A stretch of 64,000 nucleotides of DNA from an uncultured Clostridia bacterium (GTDB lineage Bacteria; Bacillota; Clostridia; Oscillospirales; Ruminococcaceae): the NCBI GenBank assembly GCA_947625125.1, contig CANQNF010000001.1, positions 62,001 to 126,000 on the forward strand, in the 5' to 3' direction. This document shows positions 8,922 to 17,636 of this stretch, in pieces. Below the pieces are notes generated by a model. The model worked only from the letters and a program-made list of their open reading frames with translations. It was not told the DNA's origin and did no database searches. How positions within the stretch are numbered: position 1 is the first letter of the stretch; every line of letters starts with the position of its first letter. The translations under genes were made by a program, and so were the position numbers.

Positions 8922-11165
8922 ATGCCTAAAAAATCAAAAGATAAAGAAATTAAACAGCCTAAACTTTCCGAGCGCCACGCTCAGGCCTATATCCAGGGCG
9001 CCGGCGCCGTAGTCGACGAGCCGATAACGATAACGCTTGAAAAAAACTATATGCCTTATGCCATGTCGGTCATCGTTTCGCGCGCGTTCCCGGAAATCGA
9101 CGGCTTTAAACCGTCCCACCGCAAGCTCCTTTACACCATGTATAAGATGGGGCTTTTGACCGGCCCGAGGACTAAATCCGCAAATATCGTCGGTCAGACG
9201 ATGAAATTAAACCCACACGGCGACCAGGCCATCTATGAGACGATGGTCAGGCTTGCAAGGGGAAACGAAGCGCTCCTGCACCCCTATATCGACTCAAAGG
9301 GAAATTTCGGCAAGGCGTATTCAAGCGATATGCAGTATGCGGCTTCGAGATACACCGAGGCAAAGCTTGAGCCTATCTGCAACGAGCTTTTTTCCGACAT
9401 CGACAAGGACACCGTCAACTTTGTACCGAACTACGACAACACGATGCAGGAGCCGGAGCTTCTGCCGGTGACGTTCCCCTCTATTCTTGTGAACTCGAAC
9501 GTCGGCATCGGCGTATCGATGGCGAGCGCGGTCTGCCCGTTTAATCTTAAGGAGTTATGCGAAGCCACGATCTCTCTGATGAGAGACCCCGAATACGACG
9601 TCATGCAGTCGATGAAAGGCCCGGATTTTCCGGGCGGCGGCTATATGATATGGGATGAAGATAAGTTAAGACAAATTTACAACACCGGCCGCGGCTCTGT
9701 CAGGGTAAGGGCAAAGTACAGCTATGACAAGTCGGCGAACTGCATAGAGATAACCGAGATACCCCCGACGACCACGGTAGAGGCCATCATTGAAAAGGTC
9801 ATAGATCTTGCAAAATCCGGCCTCAAGGAAGTCTCCTACATCCGCGACGAGACCGACCTTTCGGGTCTTAAAATCGCAATAGACCTCAAGAGGGGAGTGG
9901 ACCCCGACGAGCTGATGCGAAAGTTATATAAGCTGACCCCGTTGCAGGACAACTTCTCCGCAAACTTCAATATCTTAGTCAACGGCTATCCCAAGGTCTT
10001 GGGCGTGACGGATATTTTGCGGGAGTGGATAAAATTCCGGGTAGGCTGCGTAAAAAGGCGCGTGGCGTTTGACCTCAACAAAAAGTCCGAGAGACTGCAC
10101 CTTTTGGAGGGCCTTGAAAAGATACTCCTCGACATCGACAAGGCGATAAAGATTGTCCGTGAGACCGAGGAAGAGGCGGACGTCGTCCCGAACCTGATGA
10201 TAGGCTTCTCCATCGACGAGACTCAGGCCGAGTACGTCGCCGAAATAAAACTTAGGCATTTAAACCGCGAATACATCCTGAACCGTTTAAAGGACGTTTC
10301 CGACCTTACAAAAGAAATTGCCGATTTGCAGGACGTTTTGGGCAGCGAGCGCAAAATAAAGCTCATCATCATCGACGAGCTTAAAAAGGTCTCGGAAAAA
10401 TACGGCCAGCCTCGAAAGACCGAGATAATCTACATCGACGACGAGCCAGAAGTCTCGACCGAGGTCGAGGTCCCGGATTATCCCTGCCGCCTGATACTGA
10501 CAAAAGAGGGTTATTTCAAGAAAATCACCCCCCAGAGCCTGCGCATGTCCTCCGAGCACAAGCTTAAAGAGGCGGACGTCATTACCACCGAGATAGATTT
10601 GTCGAACCGTGCGGACCTGCTGTTCTTTACAAATAATGCCAAATGTTATAAGGCAAAGGCTTCCCAGTTCTCCGACTCAAAGGCGAGCGTTTTGGGAGAT
10701 TTTATCCCCGTGGCATTGAAGTTTGACGACGGCGAGGGCGTAAGGGCGATGGCGGCGACCCTCGACTATTCGGGCTGTCTGGTGTTTGTGTATAAAAACG
10801 GCAAGGCGGCAAAGGTGCCCTTAAGCTCGTTTGAGACAAAGACGAACAGAAAGGTGCTTTTAAAAGCGTACTGCGAGAAGCAGGAGCTTATCGCGATACT
10901 TGACGTCAAGGACGGCAGCGAGGTCATGGTCCGCTCCACGAACGGCAGGATGATAATATTCAACACCGGCATGATACTCCCGAAGTCGACCCGCGACACT
11001 CAGGGCGTTCAGGTCATGACCCTGAAAGTGGGCGCGTCGGTCGAGAGCGCGAGGGTCATAACTCCCGAGCAGGCTTCCGAGCTCTCGAAGTTCCGCACAA
11101 AGACCCTCCCGGCCGCCGGCCCATTTGCCAAGGACATCCCCGACCCGGACCAGATGACGCTGTAA
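8922..11165 (+). CDS. Type IIA topoisomerase A subunit (ParC/GyrA-like)
   Basis: A 747-residue DNA-cleaving subunit. It contains YMPYAMSVIVSRAFPEIDGFKPSHRKLLY in the winged-helix region and the catalytic tyrosine at about residue 143 in AASRYTEAKL. A coiled-coil tower follows, with a C-terminal domain from about residue 510 that resembles the GyrA beta-pinwheel but has no clear GyrA box. The AGAGGATC ribosome site lies 4 bases before the ATG. The ~105-base gap after the B subunit is GC-rich with no separate promoter visible, so the two are probably co-transcribed. A terminator follows. Confidence 0.88.
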   Translation: MPKKSKDKEIKQPKLSERHAQAYIQGAGAVVDEPITITLEKNYMPYAMSVIVSRAFPEIDGFKPSHRKLLYTMYKMGLLTGPRTKSANIVGQTMKLNPHGDQAIYETMVRLARGNEALLHPYIDSKGNFGKAYSSDMQYAASRYTEAKLEPICNELFSDIDKDTVNFVPNYDNTMQEPELLPVTFPSILVNSNVGIGVSMASAVCPFNLKELCEATISLMRDPEYDVMQSMKGPDFPGGGYMIWDEDKLRQIYNTGRGSVRVRAKYSYDKSANCIEITEIPPTTTVEAIIEKVIDLAKSGLKEVSYIRDETDLSGLKIAIDLKRGVDPDELMRKLYKLTPLQDNFSANFNILVNGYPKVLGVTDILREWIKFRVGCVKRRVAFDLNKKSERLHLLEGLEKILLDIDKAIKIVRETEEEADVVPNLMIGFSIDETQAEYVAEIKLRHLNREYILNRLKDVSDLTKEIADLQDVLGSERKIKLIIIDELKKVSEKYGQPRKTEIIYIDDEPEVSTEVEVPDYPCRLILTKEGYFKKITPQSLRMSSEHKLKEADVITTEIDLSNRADLLFFTNNAKCYKAKASQFSDSKASVLGDFIPVALKFDDGEGVRAMAATLDYSGCLVFVYKNGKAAKVPLSSFETKTNRKVLLKAYCEKQELIAILDVKDGSEVMVRSTNGRMIIFNTGMILPKSTRDTQGVQVMTLKVGASVESARVITPEQASELSKFRTKTLPAAGPFAKDIPDPDQMTL

Positions 11166-11201
11166 AATGATAGCCGGATTTAAAAAATGATTTTTAAAAT
11201 G

Positions 11202-11241
11202 CCGCCGCAGGCGATGGAAAACTTGCGACGGCGTTTTTTAT
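11202..11241 (+). terminator. Terminator of the topoisomerase operon
   Basis: GCCGCCGC and GCGACGGC arms (one mismatch) are followed by GTTTTTTATTTT. Confidence 0.7.
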
Positions 11242-11247
11242 TTTAAT

Positions 11248-12351
11248 TTATGAGAACCACATGCCGAAAATCGGCGAGAGCGGTATCATAAATACCGAGA
11301 ATATCATTGACGATACCGAAATAAGCGTCGCCCGTTGGGCAGACGGGAAGCGGTCGTTCAGCCTTTTGTCGCTTACAAGCTCTAAGCTGTCGTCAAGAAA
11401 TCCCGCCATAAAGCCCGAAGCCATCAGCACCGAAAGACGAGTTCCTCTTGCCGCAAAAGCGCACAGCAAAACGCCCACCCCCGTCAATGCAACGGCTTTG
11501 GAATAGGACAGTCGGTCGAGTTTATTTGTCAGCAGTCCCGCCAGACCTCCACCCAACTCCAGCACAAACAGCGCCGGCCCGAGCAGTGCGGGAACCGCCA
11601 CAGCCGCTTCTAATTTTTCTTGCAGATAAAATCCCGTCAGCGTTGCGCATGCCCCGACGAGGGCGTTAAGTATCATTATCCGTACAGCCACGCCGTCAGA
11701 TTTTATCAGCGCCCACGCTTCTCGGACGGTTTTTGCCAAGGCTGCGGGCAACGTCCGAAAATTTATACCCGAGTCGTCCCGTTCGGGCTCGGTTAAAGTC
11801 AGAACGGCGGCTAAACCGATGAGGGCGATAACCGTATCCAAAAGGTACGCCGCCCGCCAGCCTAAGAGGACGGTTGACCCTGCCAAAAGCATAGCTCCGC
11901 CGCTGCTGAAGCGGTAAACGCCGTGCTGAACGGAAGAAAATTTAAGATATTCAGACCCCTGACCCGCTTGAAGCATGGATTCATATGTGACAGCCTCGCG
12001 GGTTCCCGATTCGAGATTATACCCAAGAGCCGAAGCGGCCAAAGACAGGCATACCCCGACCATGCCATGCGAAATAACCATCAGCAATGTCGAGAGCACG
12101 AACATAACGTGACTTGCCGTCAGAGTTCGCTTCCTGCCCAGAACGTCCGCCAAAAGTCCCGACGGAAGCTCACAGCACAGGCTTACGACGTGAAACACAG
12201 CCTCTGCAAAGCCGATCTCCACCAAGGAAAACCCCCGAAGAGCCAGCAGCAGGACCCACACGCTTCCGGCCGGTCGAAATCCCACCGACCATTCCAAAAT
12301 CAGAAGAGCCGTTTTTTGTTTTGATATTGATAATTTTTTATTTTTTGGCAT
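11248..12351 (-). CDS. MFS transporter
   Basis: A 367-residue polytopic membrane protein with about 11-12 hydrophobic segments. The loop after the second helix reads GLLADVLGRKRTL, the major-facilitator signature between helices 2 and 3. The substrate cannot be named; small Firmicute members of this shape are often drug exporters. Its upstream region holds a 28-codon leader peptide, and its own ribosome site (AAAGGA) lies inside a hairpin. That arrangement resembles translational attenuation of resistance genes. Confidence 0.85.
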   Translation of the reverse strand: MPKNKKLSISKQKTALLILEWSVGFRPAGSVWVLLLALRGFSLVEIGFAEAVFHVVSLCCELPSGLLADVLGRKRTLTASHVMFVLSTLLMVISHGMVGVCLSLAASALGYNLESGTREAVTYESMLQAGQGSEYLKFSSVQHGVYRFSSGGAMLLAGSTVLLGWRAAYLLDTVIALIGLAAVLTLTEPERDDSGINFRTLPAALAKTVREAWALIKSDGVAVRIMILNALVGACATLTGFYLQEKLEAAVAVPALLGPALFVLELGGGLAGLLTNKLDRLSYSKAVALTGVGVLLCAFAARGTRLSVLMASGFMAGFLDDSLELVSDKRLNDRFPSAQRATLISVSSMIFSVFMIPLSPIFGMWFS

Positions 12352-12361
12352 AAAAATTGCG

Positions 12362-12388
12362 CCATCCTTTCTTTTTAATAAGAAAAGG
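12362..12388 (-). promoter_or_regulatory. Hairpin sequestering the MFS ribosome site
   Basis: On the minus strand TCCTTTTCTT can pair with AAGAAAGGA (one bulged base, ATTAAA-type loop). The AAAGGA Shine-Dalgarno of the transporter lies in the 3' arm. Confidence 0.55.
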
Positions 12389-12418
12389 ACAAGCGCGGCC
12401 GCTTATTTTGACATGGTG

Positions 12419-12505
12419 TCAGCTGAAAAAGGGCGCACTTATCCTGTGGATGGCCGTATCATAGCCGTTAAAATGCAGTACCAAGCCGTTTTGCACCCAC
12501 TGCAT
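12419..12505 (-). CDS. 28-residue leader peptide upstream of the MFS gene
   Basis: A short frame starts MQWVQNGLVLHFN and ends APFFS. It has a strong GGAGGGCGCAAT ribosome site and lies 30-odd bases after a consensus promoter. Its stop lies about 30 bases before the hairpin that hides the transporter ribosome site. Ribosome stalling or slow passage here could open that hairpin. There is no homology evidence for the peptide; the case rests on position and ribosome site. Confidence 0.55.
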   Translation of the reverse strand: MQWVQNGLVLHFNGYDTAIHRISAPFFS

Positions 12506-12534
12506 ATTGCGCCCTCCTCTCGAAAAGATAAGTT

Positions 12535-12563
12535 ATTATAGCATGAATAGAAGCAGATGTCAA
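12535..12563 (-). promoter_or_regulatory. Promoter of the leader-MFS transcript
   Basis: TTGACA (12558-12563) and TATAAT (12535-12540), 17-base spacer, with TGC before the -10. Confidence 0.85.
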
Positions 12564-12649
12564 GGAGCTTACCTCTTTGGGAGTGGCCATTTCGACCACA
12601 TTATATAAATTTATGCCTGATGATTTTCCGTTACTAAACGTTTTCCGCC

Positions 12650-12897
12650 TTTCCCACTTGCCGCACTTTCTGCCTCATAAAAAACTTCGAGGCGCTTTGA
12701 TTGCAGCTTCTCAGGCCTATCCAACAAGCCAAAAACATACCGGCACCCTTGCGGGCACCAAAAAGGGGCTCCCGCAAACGCTTGCGTTTGTGGGGTAAAG
12801 CCGGAATCAGAAGCGTTATTTCTTCCCGTTCGCTCTCGCTCGCCGTGACGAATTGGCTCGCGGAGCTCACGGAGAAATAATCGCGTCTGGCGACGGA
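12650..12897. repeat. Diverged partial copy of the 382-bp tandem repeat
   Basis: This stretch contains counterparts of the later units: CTTCTCAGGCCTA near 12707, a CCGGCACCCTTGCGGGCACC hairpin, CAAACGCTTGCGTTTG, and a TTATTTCTTC ... GAGAAATAA inverted pair. It is clearly diverged, and no protein fits. Confidence 0.6.
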
Positions 12898-13191
12898 TGA
12901 ATGAGCGGTGGCATTTATTCAGTTATAAGAATGCCGCCGCGAACGATATGAAGCTTGCGACGCCGTGGTCTGTCCGACAGGAATCGTAACCTCAAAAGAT
13001 GCGTTATTTCTTCCTGCTCAACTTCCCTCGGCGACAACGATTGCCTCGGTCGTTTCGCAGAGAAATAATCGCATCTATGCCCAAAGCGTCGCACCTCCTG
13101 CGTTTTTCGCGGCAATGAGATTGTCCTACTTTCTGCACATTCTAAACTTTCGCAGCGCTTTGGGGTCGCAGTTTCTCAGGCCTACCCAACA
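12898..13191. repeat. Tandem repeat unit A
   Basis: This 294-base segment is repeated at 13280-13573 with a few differences (period 382). It contains a 21-base copy of the 3' end of the neighbouring tRNA-Arg (from 12966) and an inverted pair around GATGCG...TTATTTCT / AGAAATAAT..CGCATC. The 66-codon frames within are not supported as genes. Confidence 0.85.
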
Positions 13192-13279
13192 ATCCAAAAA
13201 CATACCGGCACCCTTGCGGGCACCAAAAAGGGGCCCCCGCAAACGCTTGCGTTTGTGGGGATAAGCCGGAGCGACGAAG

Positions 13280-13573
13280 TGAATGAGCGGGGGCATTTAT
13301 TCAGTTATAAGAATGCCGCCGCGAACGATACGAAGTCCGCGACGGCGTGGTCTGTCCGACAGGAATCGTAACCTCAAAAGATGCGTTATTTCTTCCTGCT
13401 CAACTTCCCTCGGCGGCAACGATTGCCTCGGTCGTTTCGCAGAGAAATAATCGCATCTATGCCCAAAGCGTCGCACCTCCTGCGTTTTTCGCGGCAATGA
13501 GATTGTCCTACTTTCTGCACATTCTAAACTTTCGCAGCGCTTTGGGGTCGCAGTTTCTCAGGCCTACCCAACA
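13280..13573. repeat. Tandem repeat unit B
   Basis: The second near-identical copy of unit A. Its tRNA-like 21-mer starts at 13348, and the unit ends directly before the tRNA-Arg terminator. The 88-base spacer 13192-13279 matches the start of the diverged upstream unit. Confidence 0.85.
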
Positions 13574-13576
13574 CTC

Positions 13577-13604
13577 CAAAAAATAAAACCGCCCTAAAGG
13601 GCGG
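13577..13604 (-). terminator. Terminator of tRNA-Arg
   Basis: CCGCCC-TTTA-GGGCGG is followed on the minus strand by TTTTATTTTTT. Confidence 0.9.
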
Positions 13605-13614
13605 CCTTATTTTT

Positions 13615-13689
13615 TGGTCTGTCCGACAGGAATCGAACCTGCGCGCATACGGTCGGAGCGTAATGCTCTATCCACTGAGCTACGGACAG
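13615..13689 (-). tRNA. tRNA-Arg (anticodon CCG)
   Basis: The acceptor arms CTGTCCG and CGGACAG pair fully. The D arm is GCTC/GAGC, and the anticodon loop CTCCGAC gives CCG. The T arm contains GGTTCGATTCC, and CCA is encoded at the 3' end. It reads CGG codons. A terminator follows directly. Confidence 0.95.
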
Positions 13690-13760
13690 CTATCGCAATT
13701 ATAATACCGCATTTTCCCCGAAATGTCAAGTGCCGGGGAAATTTTTTACGGTTATTTTTG

Positions 13761-14699
13761 TTATTTTTTGGCAGGATTATCTCCCGACCCACCTGATTTT
13801 TTTGTTTTCGGTGCAGCTTTCATCTTCTGCGCCGTGAGTTCATAGCTCATATTTATAAGCGCCTTTATCTCTTCAAAATCGACGCTCCCGTCGAGCCTTG
13901 CCGTCAGCCAGTGCGCCTTTGACATATGATAGGCAGGGTGGCAGCCATCCTTTTCGAGAAACGAGCCGAGCGCGATAGGGTCGCATTTTATGTTCAGAAT
14001 ATCCACGGGCGCCGAGTCTTTAAACCCGAGTTTATCGCGTGAAATGCGCATAATAAGCCCGTACCATTTTTTATTCCGGGCATTTCTCAGGACAGCATAC
14101 TCCGGCTCGTCGTCCCAAGGATAATCCGGCTCGGTCCCGTAGTATTCAAGGCAGTACCTCAGCACTTCATCGCGGAAAGTAAACATTTTTCTCCTTTTGT
14201 TCATAAACTCAGTTACAGAATTTTTTGCCATTGTATACCATCTCGGTATGAGCTGCTTCATATTATCAAACTGACAAAGAATATCCGTGTTCATAGTCAG
14301 TATATCTTTTAATCTCTCGGGTGCAAAATATTTTGCCCATACAATCGAGGTAATCGCACTGACGGAGAGGTAGTATGCCAGAAGCCGCCAAAAATCTTCG
14401 GGAACCAAGTCTTTAAAATATCCGTCAATCCATGTTAATAAAGTATATACTTTTTTGTCTTCACCGAAAACGCCGAAATCCACCGGCTGCGGCATGGGGA
14501 TTTTCAATTCGGCAAACTGCTTCAGCAGCCGGTATTCCTTTTGCTTTCGCTGAAGATCCTGCGGGTCTGAAATCCGCAGCAGCAACCGCTGATCGTCGGT
14601 TGTAGTGATGCAATATTTTTCATCTCCCGACATTCCTTTGCGGATGGGCTTGACGTCGCGAAACGCGGAAAATATAGGGAGTTCTCTCAAATAGCTCAT
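13761..14699 (-). CDS. Fusion of an internally deleted APH-type kinase with a YjbR/MmcQ domain
   Basis: 312 residues. Residues ~1-95 look like the N-lobe of an aminoglycoside phosphotransferase-like kinase. Residues ~100-170 (VPEDFWRLLAYYLSVSAI..., then DNMKQLIPRWY) match the C-terminal end of such kinases. The part between, which should carry the catalytic HGD loop and the metal-binding aspartate, is absent. Residues ~180-295 are a YjbR/MmcQ double-wing domain (FRDEVLRYCLEYYGTEPDYPWDD, KAHWLTARLDGS). The kinase half is therefore very probably inactive. The start at 14699 has GGAGAG upstream; the longer frame lacks support. A stable fusion or a decaying composite are both possible. Confidence 0.75.
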   Translation of the reverse strand: MSYLRELPIFSAFRDVKPIRKGMSGDEKYCITTTDDQRLLLRISDPQDLQRKQKEYRLLKQFAELKIPMPQPVDFGVFGEDKKVYTLLTWIDGYFKDLVPEDFWRLLAYYLSVSAITSIVWAKYFAPERLKDILTMNTDILCQFDNMKQLIPRWYTMAKNSVTEFMNKRRKMFTFRDEVLRYCLEYYGTEPDYPWDDEPEYAVLRNARNKKWYGLIMRISRDKLGFKDSAPVDILNIKCDPIALGSFLEKDGCHPAYHMSKAHWLTARLDGSVDFEEIKALINMSYELTAQKMKAAPKTKKSGGSGDNPAKK

Positions 14700-14778
14700 A
14701 CGGTCTCTCCAAACAGGCGGCCTAACAAATACCGTCTTGCAAAACGGCCGCCGTCCGAACATGCGGGCAATGTTGTCG

Positions 14779-15327
14779 TCACAGCCCAAACCTCTCTTTT
14801 ATCATCCTCGCCGCCTCGTCTGCCGGGACGTCGGTATTATCTATCCTGAGATAATTTTCAAACCCCGTCTCTCCCGGCAGGCTCTCCACACGGCAGGTCT
14901 TTTCGTCATGCAAAAGAGCCTCGGAAAATTCAATATCCCGCTTGCCGGGCTTATTGACAAGGCGGTTTTCGGTGCGGTTGCGCCTCAGCCTTTCCTCAAA
15001 GTCGGCGACAAGCTCGACAAGATAGACCTCGCCGCCCGCGTTCTCAAAAATCTTTTTCACATTTTTGATATATTCCCCGTCGCTGTCCGATGAAAAATCC
15101 CAGATATAGGTAAACACCATGCCGTAGTTGTCGCTTTTGGCATAATTTTCAAAGACAGTCTGCCGAAGCGCAAGTATCGTTTCGGGCTCAAAATACCCGA
15201 AAACCTGCGTCACAAGGTCTATCGTCATGTGGTTGTGAAAAAGTCTGAGGCCGGTTATTTTGCATAGCTCCTGGCCGACCGTCATCTTCCCCGAAGCGCC
15301 TCCGCCGATAATGATGACAAGCTTCAT
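14779..15327 (-). CDS. Small P-loop kinase/ATPase
   Basis: 182 residues beginning MKLVIIIGGGASGKMTVGQ, a Walker A motif of the shikimate-kinase/AAA_33 type. A FHNHM segment and a DFEERLRRNRTENR lid-like region follow. Such proteins phosphorylate small molecules, but the substrate is unknown. The ATG lies one base after the metG stop, so it is translated from the metG message. The downstream fusion gene is ~80 bases further on. Confidence 0.75.
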   Translation of the reverse strand: MKLVIIIGGGASGKMTVGQELCKITGLRLFHNHMTIDLVTQVFGYFEPETILALRQTVFENYAKSDNYGMVFTYIWDFSSDSDGEYIKNVKKIFENAGGEVYLVELVADFEERLRRNRTENRLVNKPGKRDIEFSEALLHDEKTCRVESLPGETGFENYLRIDNTDVPADEAARMIKERFGL

Positions 15328-15328
15328 T

Positions 15329-17296
15329 TTACCTTATCTTAGCGCCTGCCGGCACGCCGTCGTCAAGGAAGCACACCTTTGCAGACCCGTCCGGCATATC
15401 TGCGGCGCATATCATGCCCTCGCTAAGTTCTCCTGCAAGCTTTGCAGGCTTTAAATTCGCGACAAACAGCACAGTCTTCCCGACAAGGTCCTCCGGAGCA
15501 TACCACTTGGCAATGCCGGATAGCACCTGTCTGCCGCCCATTCCGTCGTCGATTCTGATTCTTAGGAGTTTTTTGGACTTCTCGACCTTTTCGCAGGAAA
15601 CTATCTTTCCCGCCCTTAAATCGGCCTTGAAGAATTCGTCAATATCTATTTCGGGCGCAAGGGGAGCGACCTCGGCGTTCTCCTCAGCCTCTTTAGCGGC
15701 CTTTTCGGCGGCAGCCTTGGCTTTCATAGCCTCCATCTCGGCGATAAGCTCGTTGAGCATCTTTTCGCTGTCGATTCTTGCAAACAGCGGCTTTGCCTCT
15801 CCCACGTTTGTCCCGGCGGCATATCCACCGAACGCCGAAAGCGAGTCGAAGGACTTCACGTCGGTGTTTATCTGTTTAAATATCTCTTCGCCGGTTGCGG
15901 GCATGACCGGGCTCGCCAGTACCCCTATGAACCGAATCGCTTCGATAAGCTCATACATTACGGTCTCAAGCCTTGATTTATCCTCATCTTTGGCGAGTAC
16001 CCATGGCGACGTCTCGTCGATATACTTGTTTGCGCGCCTTGCAAGGGCGATGACATCCTCGGTGGCGTCGGCGAGCCTGAAAGCGTCGACGTGTCTGATG
16101 TAATTTTTGGCGGCTTCTACGCAGCAGGCTTCGAGGTCGAGGTCTGTTTCGGTTTTTTCATGAGGAGCATGCACCGTGCCCCCGAAATATTTATTTACCA
16201 TCGCGACGGTGCGGTTCACGAGGTTTCCGAGGGTGTTCGCAAGGTCGGTGTTATATCTGTCGATAAACGCCTCATAGCTCATCGAACCGTCCGCTGCAAA
16301 GGGCATTTCGGAGAGCATGTAGTATCTTGTGGCGTCGGCTCCGAAGCGGCCGGACATCTCTTCGGCATAGATGACGTTGCCCTTGGATTTTGACATTTTA
16401 TCCTCGCCGAACAAAAGCCACGGATGTGCGAATATTTTTTCCGGCAGTTTAGCGCCGAGAGCCATAAGTTCGATTATCCAGTAAATCGAGTGGAATCTTA
16501 AGATATCCTTGCCTATGATATGGGTACAGTTTTCCCAGTATTTGCTATAATTTTCGGAAGAATTGCCGTCGGGGTCATACCCGAGCCCGGTGATATAGTT
16601 CGAGAGAGCGTCTATCCAGACGTAGATGACGTGTTTCGGGTCAAAGTCCACGGGAATGCCCCACTTAAAGCTCGAACGCGACACGCAGAGGTCCTGAAGC
16701 CCCGGCTTGATAAAGTTATTTATCATTTCCTTTTTGCGGCTTTCGGGCTGTATAAAATCGGGATGAGCGTCCAAAAACTCCTCAAGCTGCTTCTGATACT
16801 TAGAGAGTCTTAAGAAGTATGCGTCCTCCTTGGCGCGCCTTACCTCGGCTCCGCAGTCGGGACAGCGGCCGTCCTTGAGCTGGACTTCGGTAAAGAAGCT
16901 TTCGCACGGCAGGCAGTACCAGCCCTCGTATTCGGACTTGTAGATATCGCCCTGCTCGTAAAGCTTTTTAAATATCTTCTGCACGGTTTTTTCGTGCTCG
17001 GGGTCGGTGGTGCGTATGAATTTATCATAGCTTACGTTCAGGCTGTCTATATCCTTTCGGATTATCGAGGAGATGTTGTCGACGTGCTGTTTCGGGGTTA
17101 TGCCCTGTTTGCCGGCTTCTTCTTCGATCTTCTGGCCGTGTTCGTCGGTGCCGGTGAGGAAGAAAACGTCATAGCCCTCCATTCGCTTTGTCCTCGCAAT
17201 CATATCTGCGCAGACGTGGTCGTACATATTGCCGATATGCGGTCTTTTAGAGGCGTATGCGATAGCGGTGGTGATTAAAAAGGGCTTTTTGTCCAT
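15329..17296 (-). CDS. metG: Methionyl-tRNA synthetase
   Basis: A 655-residue class I synthetase that charges tRNA-Met. HIGN near residue 21 and KMSKSKGN near residue 305 are the ATP-binding signatures. A zinc-knuckle region (CLPCESF...CPDCGAE) shows it to be of the Cys4 or two-Cys-pair type. The last ~105 residues form the EMAP/Trbp111-type tRNA-binding domain (DIDEFFKADLRAGKIVSCEKV) used for dimerisation. A consensus promoter lies ~65 bases upstream and no T-box is seen. A small kinase gene follows immediately. Confidence 0.97.
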   Translation of the reverse strand: MDKKPFLITTAIAYASKRPHIGNMYDHVCADMIARTKRMEGYDVFFLTGTDEHGQKIEEEAGKQGITPKQHVDNISSIIRKDIDSLNVSYDKFIRTTDPEHEKTVQKIFKKLYEQGDIYKSEYEGWYCLPCESFFTEVQLKDGRCPDCGAEVRRAKEDAYFLRLSKYQKQLEEFLDAHPDFIQPESRKKEMINNFIKPGLQDLCVSRSSFKWGIPVDFDPKHVIYVWIDALSNYITGLGYDPDGNSSENYSKYWENCTHIIGKDILRFHSIYWIIELMALGAKLPEKIFAHPWLLFGEDKMSKSKGNVIYAEEMSGRFGADATRYYMLSEMPFAADGSMSYEAFIDRYNTDLANTLGNLVNRTVAMVNKYFGGTVHAPHEKTETDLDLEACCVEAAKNYIRHVDAFRLADATEDVIALARRANKYIDETSPWVLAKDEDKSRLETVMYELIEAIRFIGVLASPVMPATGEEIFKQINTDVKSFDSLSAFGGYAAGTNVGEAKPLFARIDSEKMLNELIAEMEAMKAKAAAEKAAKEAEENAEVAPLAPEIDIDEFFKADLRAGKIVSCEKVEKSKKLLRIRIDDGMGGRQVLSGIAKWYAPEDLVGKTVLFVANLKPAKLAGELSEGMICAADMPDGSAKVCFLDDGVPAGAKIR

Positions 17297-17361
17297 GATA
17301 AACTTCCTTTCAGCTTGTAATTCTTTAAGCCCCGTCCGGGCCCAAAGTAACGGTAAATTAT

Positions 17362-17389
17362 ATTATACACCATTTTTTAAAGATGTCAA
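17362..17389 (-). promoter_or_regulatory. Promoter of metG
   Basis: TTGACA (17384-17389) and TATAAT (17362-17367) with 16-base spacing on the minus strand. Confidence 0.85.
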
Positions 17390-17514
17390 GAAGCAGGGGA
17401 GGGCAGAAGACAGAATTTAAATGAATAGAAGAAAAAATTAAAGCGCATAAAATACTTTTGCTTCGGAAGAGGACAAAGCGGCCGCATTATTCACTATTTT
17501 AAAATCGTCACCAT

Positions 17515-17570
17515 AGGCGACACCTTGAAAATCTGTCATCTGATTTCTGACGTCTGTTTTCTTGATGTGG
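17515..17570. repeat. 56-bp dispersed repeat, copy 2
   Basis: This copy matches 6685-6740 without gaps. It lies 33 bases upstream of the -35 of the antiporter promoter. The stretch 17390-17514 holds nothing else recognisable. Confidence 0.8.
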
Positions 17571-17603
17571 GCGATTAGGACGCATCTTCTTGCTTCGGTT
17601 CAC

Positions 17604-17632
17604 TTGACATCCCCGCAAAAATGTGCTATACT
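17604..17632 (+). promoter_or_regulatory. Promoter of the riboswitch-antiporter transcript
   Basis: TTGACA (17604-17609) and TATACT (17627-17632) with 17-base spacing and TGC before the -10. Confidence 0.85.
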
Positions 17633-17636
17633 GTTC

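Noticed and set aside
12915-13497. Two near-identical 66-codon frames on the minus strand (12915-13115 and 13297-13497)
   Set aside because: They lie in the tandem repeat, are rich in Arg/Pro, and have no ribosome site. Their similarity only reflects DNA repetition.
17297-17450. T-box upstream of metG
   Set aside because: No T-box sequence or specifier-like stem is present. The leader is only ~65 bases.
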